NCBI GenBank assembly: GCA_038249115.1
Contig: JBBRWQ010000054.1
Location: 1-23,369 of the forward strand
Direction: 5' to 3'
From: UBA4719 sp038249115
Lineage (GTDB): Bacteria; Actinomycetota; Actinomycetes; Actinomycetales; Dermatophilaceae
Length of the DNA: 23,369 nucleotides
Shown here: piece after piece, positions 20,543 through 23,369 of the stretch
Numbering within the stretch: position 1 is the stretch's first letter
Layout: every line of letters begins with the position of its first letter
Translations under genes and position numbers: made by a program
Notes under the pieces: model-generated
Databases searched by the model: none
What the model was told of the DNA's origin: nothing
What the model saw: only the letters and a program-made list of their open reading frames with translations

Positions 20543-21760
20543 CTAACTCTCGCCGTGGTCCTTGTCGGCATGCTGGTCGGCTTTGAGCGCGGTCCAGATC
20601 GTCCATGCCACGGCGACTAGGGGCACCGCTACCACGGCACCGATGACGCCGGCGAGGACGGTTCCGGAGGCGACCGTGAGGGCAACGGCGAGGGGGTGGA
20701 GGTTGACCGCCCGACTCATGACCATCGGGTGAAGCAGGTTGCCTTCGATCTGGCCGATGACCACGATAAGAGCAAGGACCAACACGGCGATGAGGGGACC
20801 TCGCCCGGCCAGGGCCACCAAGGTGGCTACGGCCAGGGCAATGGGTGAGCCGATCAAGGGGATGAACGCAGCGAAGAAGACCAGCAGGGCCAGGGGCAAC
20901 GCCAAGGGAACCCGCAAGAGCAGCAGTGCCACGCAGACGAGGGCCGCGTTGGTGGCGGCGATGATGACCACGCCTCGGGTGTAGCCGGCAAAGGTCGCCC
21001 ACCCAGCGCGTGCCGCCCCGTCCCAGCGGTGGCGGTCTCCGCTTGCCTGGGCCAGTAGCCAGGTCCAGATCCGGTCCCCGGAGTTGAGGAAGAAGATCGA
21101 GCAGAACACGGCCAGGATGAACCCGGTGAGGACCTCGACCGCGACGCCGGCGCCACCGAGTGCCTGCCCTGCCAGTGAGCCGCCGTTGTGGCTCGCCCAA
21201 TCGCGGACCTGTTGACCTAGTTGGTTTAGCTGGGCGGCGCGCATGTGCAGCGGTGCCCCGGTCAGGGACCGCTCGATGTTGGCCAAACCGACGGTGAACT
21301 GCCTCGTGAGGCTTGCCGACTGCCCGGCGACCGAGTTAGTGATGAACGTGAAGACGCCGCCGACGGTGACGAAGGTCAGCAGCAGCGCGGTGACAACGGC
21401 CATAGCCCGGGGCAGCACGCGGGCGAACAGGTCGACCACGGGGCGCAAAAGGGCGGTGATGACCAGTCCGACGAAGACAGCGACGGCAACGAACGTCACC
21501 TTGGCTAGCACGACGAAGACTAGGTACACGGCGAAGGCGATCACGATCAGGCGCCACGCGTGCGCAGCTGCCGTACGCAGTTGGTAGGGCACCTCATGAT
21601 CCGCCGAGCCCAGATGACCCGGGGACCTGACATCGGTTGGCGGCAACGCGACCGGCAGCCCCGGGACGCTGCCGCCCACCCGCCCGCTATCTGGGCCAAG
21701 TCTCGCGCCCGACCCAGAAGCAGCCGGCTCAGAAACGGGGTGGCTATCCAGCGAACTCAT
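20543..21760 (-). CDS. AI-2E family transporter (UPF0118-type membrane protein)
   Basis: The 405-residue protein has a disordered N-terminal region of about 65 residues, then the AI-2E transporter arrangement: LIVIAFAVYLVFVVLAKVTF and VFVGLVITALLRPVVDLFAR near the start, a soluble middle part, and late helices with FIPLIGSPIALAVATLVALA, the polar IGQIEGNLLHPMVMSRAVNL and HPLAVALTVASG. Relatives are membrane transporters or permeases of often unknown substrate; the autoinducer-2 link is historical for one member. ATG 21760 is chosen for the GGAGG 6 nt upstream; the ORF could extend 13 codons. It is a single gene, convergent with the envelope cluster. Confidence 0.88.
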   Translation of the reverse strand: MSSLDSHPVSEPAASGSGARLGPDSGRVGGSVPGLPVALPPTDVRSPGHLGSADHEVPYQLRTAAAHAWRLIVIAFAVYLVFVVLAKVTFVAVAVFVGLVITALLRPVVDLFARVLPRAMAVVTALLLTFVTVGGVFTFITNSVAGQSASLTRQFTVGLANIERSLTGAPLHMRAAQLNQLGQQVRDWASHNGGSLAGQALGGAGVAVEVLTGFILAVFCSIFFLNSGDRIWTWLLAQASGDRHRWDGAARAGWATFAGYTRGVVIIAATNAALVCVALLLLRVPLALPLALLVFFAAFIPLIGSPIALAVATLVALAGRGPLIAVLVLALIVVIGQIEGNLLHPMVMSRAVNLHPLAVALTVASGTVLAGVIGAVVAVPLVAVAWTIWTALKADQHADKDHGES

Positions 21761-21924
21761 GCCAATCCTCCGTTGTCGCACCGTCGCGGGCTGAGCCAAC
21801 CATTCTCTACCCCGTCAAACCTGGCAGCGGGAACTTGGGATTGGCCCCACGCCACCATCAGATCCGCTCATCGTAGTTTCGTACCCAAAACCTAACCCGT
21901 TACGCCGGCCACGTGATGTGTCGA

Positions 21925-23217
21925 CTACTGGTCGCGGTGGGCCAGGGCCCGGACAAGCGCATCGACCACGCGGGGGTCGTACTCATAGCCCAGCCCCAGG
22001 TGGATCCGTTCGATCGCCGCATCGCGTCGCGCGGGGCCGGGGTTACTACCTGCCAGGTCGTCATAAGCGTTGCAGACCTTGATGATTCGGCTCGACAGCG
22101 GCAGGACCTCACCGAACTCGCGCACCTGGACGTATGGCGTCGTCTGTGCCTCCAGGATGACCGCCACCTTGTCGAGGACGCCTGTCTGCCGGACGATCTC
22201 CGCGCCGTCGTGGGCGATCCGACGCTGGTCCGCCGGAGCCGCCAGGACCGTCGCGCCACCTGGAATCGGCTCGGTCAGCGAGACCTGACCGATGTCGTGC
22301 AGCAGCGCGGCATACTCCAGGTCCAGCATGTCTCGCTCGGACATGCCCAGCTCGTGGCCCATGGACATGGATAAGGCGGCAACCCGTGAAGCGTGCCCGA
22401 CCTCGGTGTAGCCGCCAAGCTCGGTCAGCCGCGACAGGGTCCGGATCGTCTGCCGATAGGTCCGGCGGATCGCACTCTGTCGGCGAACGGCGAACTGGGT
22501 CAGGAACAGCGGGAACAGGAACAGCGGGATCGCCACCAGACCCAGCGGACGTTCGGCCAGGGCGATCAGGGCTCCGGTGGCGGTGAGGGCCGTACTCAGG
22601 CCGAAGGCGGCACGGAACTCGTCCTGGACGGTTCGCCAGAGCGGTGCATGCGAGTCTGCGGCCCGCGCCGCGGCCATCAAGAGGATCTCGACGGTCAGCG
22701 CAACCCCGGAGATGAGCACCATGAACAAAGCCAGAACGTACGGCGGCCACGTGGACTGCAGGTCAAGGACGGCGCGGCCGTCCCAGATCGGGGCCACGCG
22801 AAAAAGAAGCGCAGCAACGGCAATAGCGATGAGTCGGTTGGCCAGATCGGGCAGGTGGACCCGTCTGGCGCGAAGGACGCCGGGAATCAACCCGACCGCC
22901 ATCGCGACGGCAGTGACCGCAACCACCAGGGAAGCCTCGTAGCCCGCGGACAGCTCTGGCGAGATGTCCACGGTCATCGCGAACGCCAGCGCCGCCGCAG
23001 TTGCCAGGGGCGCGGTACGACGACGGCCGGGGAGCGTCACCCGGAACATCTCGCCGATAGCGATCGCCAGAAAGAAGACCGCCAGGATCGGCAGGGTCTC
23101 GAGGATCGCCAGTTCACGGGTTCTCGCTCCGACGGCAACCAGGGCCACCAAGGTCAGGGCTAGCCCCAGGACCCCCACGAACAACCCCATCCTGGATGTC
23201 CTCACACGGTTGGTCAC
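21925..23217 (-). CDS. Membrane protein with cytoplasmic HD phosphohydrolase domain
   Basis: The 430-residue protein has six or more hydrophobic helices in the first 240 residues (FVGVLGLALTLVALVAVGAR, TLPILAVFFLAIAIGEMF, and later LGLVAIPLFLFPLFL). An HD domain follows at about 260-400: GHASRVAALSMSMG with H275, LLHDIGQ with H307-D308, and IAHDGAEIV. HD domains bind metals and hydrolyse phosphate esters, often cyclic dinucleotides; the GYP motif of HD-GYP phosphodiesterases is not seen, so the substrate is open. GTG 23217 overlaps the stop of the upstream gene (GTGA). The next gene downstream is the AI-2E transporter, 164 bp away and independent. Confidence 0.85.
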   Translation of the reverse strand: MTNRVRTSRMGLFVGVLGLALTLVALVAVGARTRELAILETLPILAVFFLAIAIGEMFRVTLPGRRRTAPLATAAALAFAMTVDISPELSAGYEASLVVAVTAVAMAVGLIPGVLRARRVHLPDLANRLIAIAVAALLFRVAPIWDGRAVLDLQSTWPPYVLALFMVLISGVALTVEILLMAAARAADSHAPLWRTVQDEFRAAFGLSTALTATGALIALAERPLGLVAIPLFLFPLFLTQFAVRRQSAIRRTYRQTIRTLSRLTELGGYTEVGHASRVAALSMSMGHELGMSERDMLDLEYAALLHDIGQVSLTEPIPGGATVLAAPADQRRIAHDGAEIVRQTGVLDKVAVILEAQTTPYVQVREFGEVLPLSSRIIKVCNAYDDLAGSNPGPARRDAAIERIHLGLGYEYDPRVVDALVRALAHRDQ

Positions 23218-23369
23218 GGTGCGGTCCCCCGGGTTAGTGACTGGTCCTCGCGGCGCGGCTCCCGACTGACTGGCTCAAGACCGGCGAATCCAGCCGTCGG
23301 ATCCCGACCGGCGAGCTCAGCCATGAGATCGGAAGCCGCAGGATCGTCGTGGTCGAAGGCCCTGCCGGC
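23214..23369 (-). CDS. 3' end of a gene cut by the window edge, unknown
   Basis: The last 51 codons of a minus-strand gene (HDDPAASDLMAELAGRD ... GLEPVSREPRRED) end at TGA 23214-23216, overlapping the GTG of the HD-domain gene. The visible tail is polar and Pro/Arg-rich, without membrane segments or motifs. Overlap implies a two-gene operon with the HD protein. Function cannot be judged from this part. Confidence 0.6.
   Translation of the reverse strand, partial: AGRAFDHDDPAASDLMAELAGRDPTAGFAGLEPVSREPRREDQSLTRGTAP

Overview
The window is GC-rich and codes densely with G or C in third codon positions. It uses many GTG starts, several apparently leaderless promoters, and actinobacterial protein families (SigB/SigF-type sigma factor, GAF-ANTAR regulators, class F sortase with a CHRD protein, AbiEi/AbiEii pair). 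It reads as the chromosome of a high-GC actinobacterium carrying accessory islands. No rRNA, tRNA or CRISPR was seen.

Layout. 1-243 is one end of an IS21-family element (start of istA plus two terminal repeats), which abuts a conserved hypothetical gene (244-603). 867-4718 is a candidate mini-RiPP locus. It holds a winged-helix regulator (minus), an MFS exporter (minus) behind a deleted second copy of the regulator, and, divergently on plus, an 18-residue precursor-like peptide with a perfect Shine-Dalgarno followed by a radical SAM maturase with a C-terminal cysteine cluster. A 20-bp promoter/operator module occurs three times, before the regulator, before the exporter and before the peptide. 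This ties them into one probable regulon. 4840-5684 is a decayed IS1380-family transposase. 5760-7225 is an AbiEi/AbiEii toxin-antitoxin operon with an inverted repeat at its start.

7226-12800 is a decaying mobile island: small minus-strand genes, two of them interrupted by single in-frame TGA codons; an XRE regulator overlapping a frameshifted tyrosine integrase; a broken thiolase fragment; a BrnT/BrnA-like toxin-antitoxin pair; and a second integrase tail.

12834-16669 is a signalling block: two paralogous GAF-ANTAR-GAF proteins in opposite orientations flank a SigB/SigF-type sigma factor. 17035-20321 is a plus-strand envelope cluster: CHRD surface protein, class F sortase, lipoprotein, cupredoxin lipoprotein and small membrane protein. 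It ends at a hairpin facing a convergent AI-2E-family transporter. Last come a membrane HD-domain phosphohydrolase and the coupled 3' end of an upstream gene cut by the window edge.
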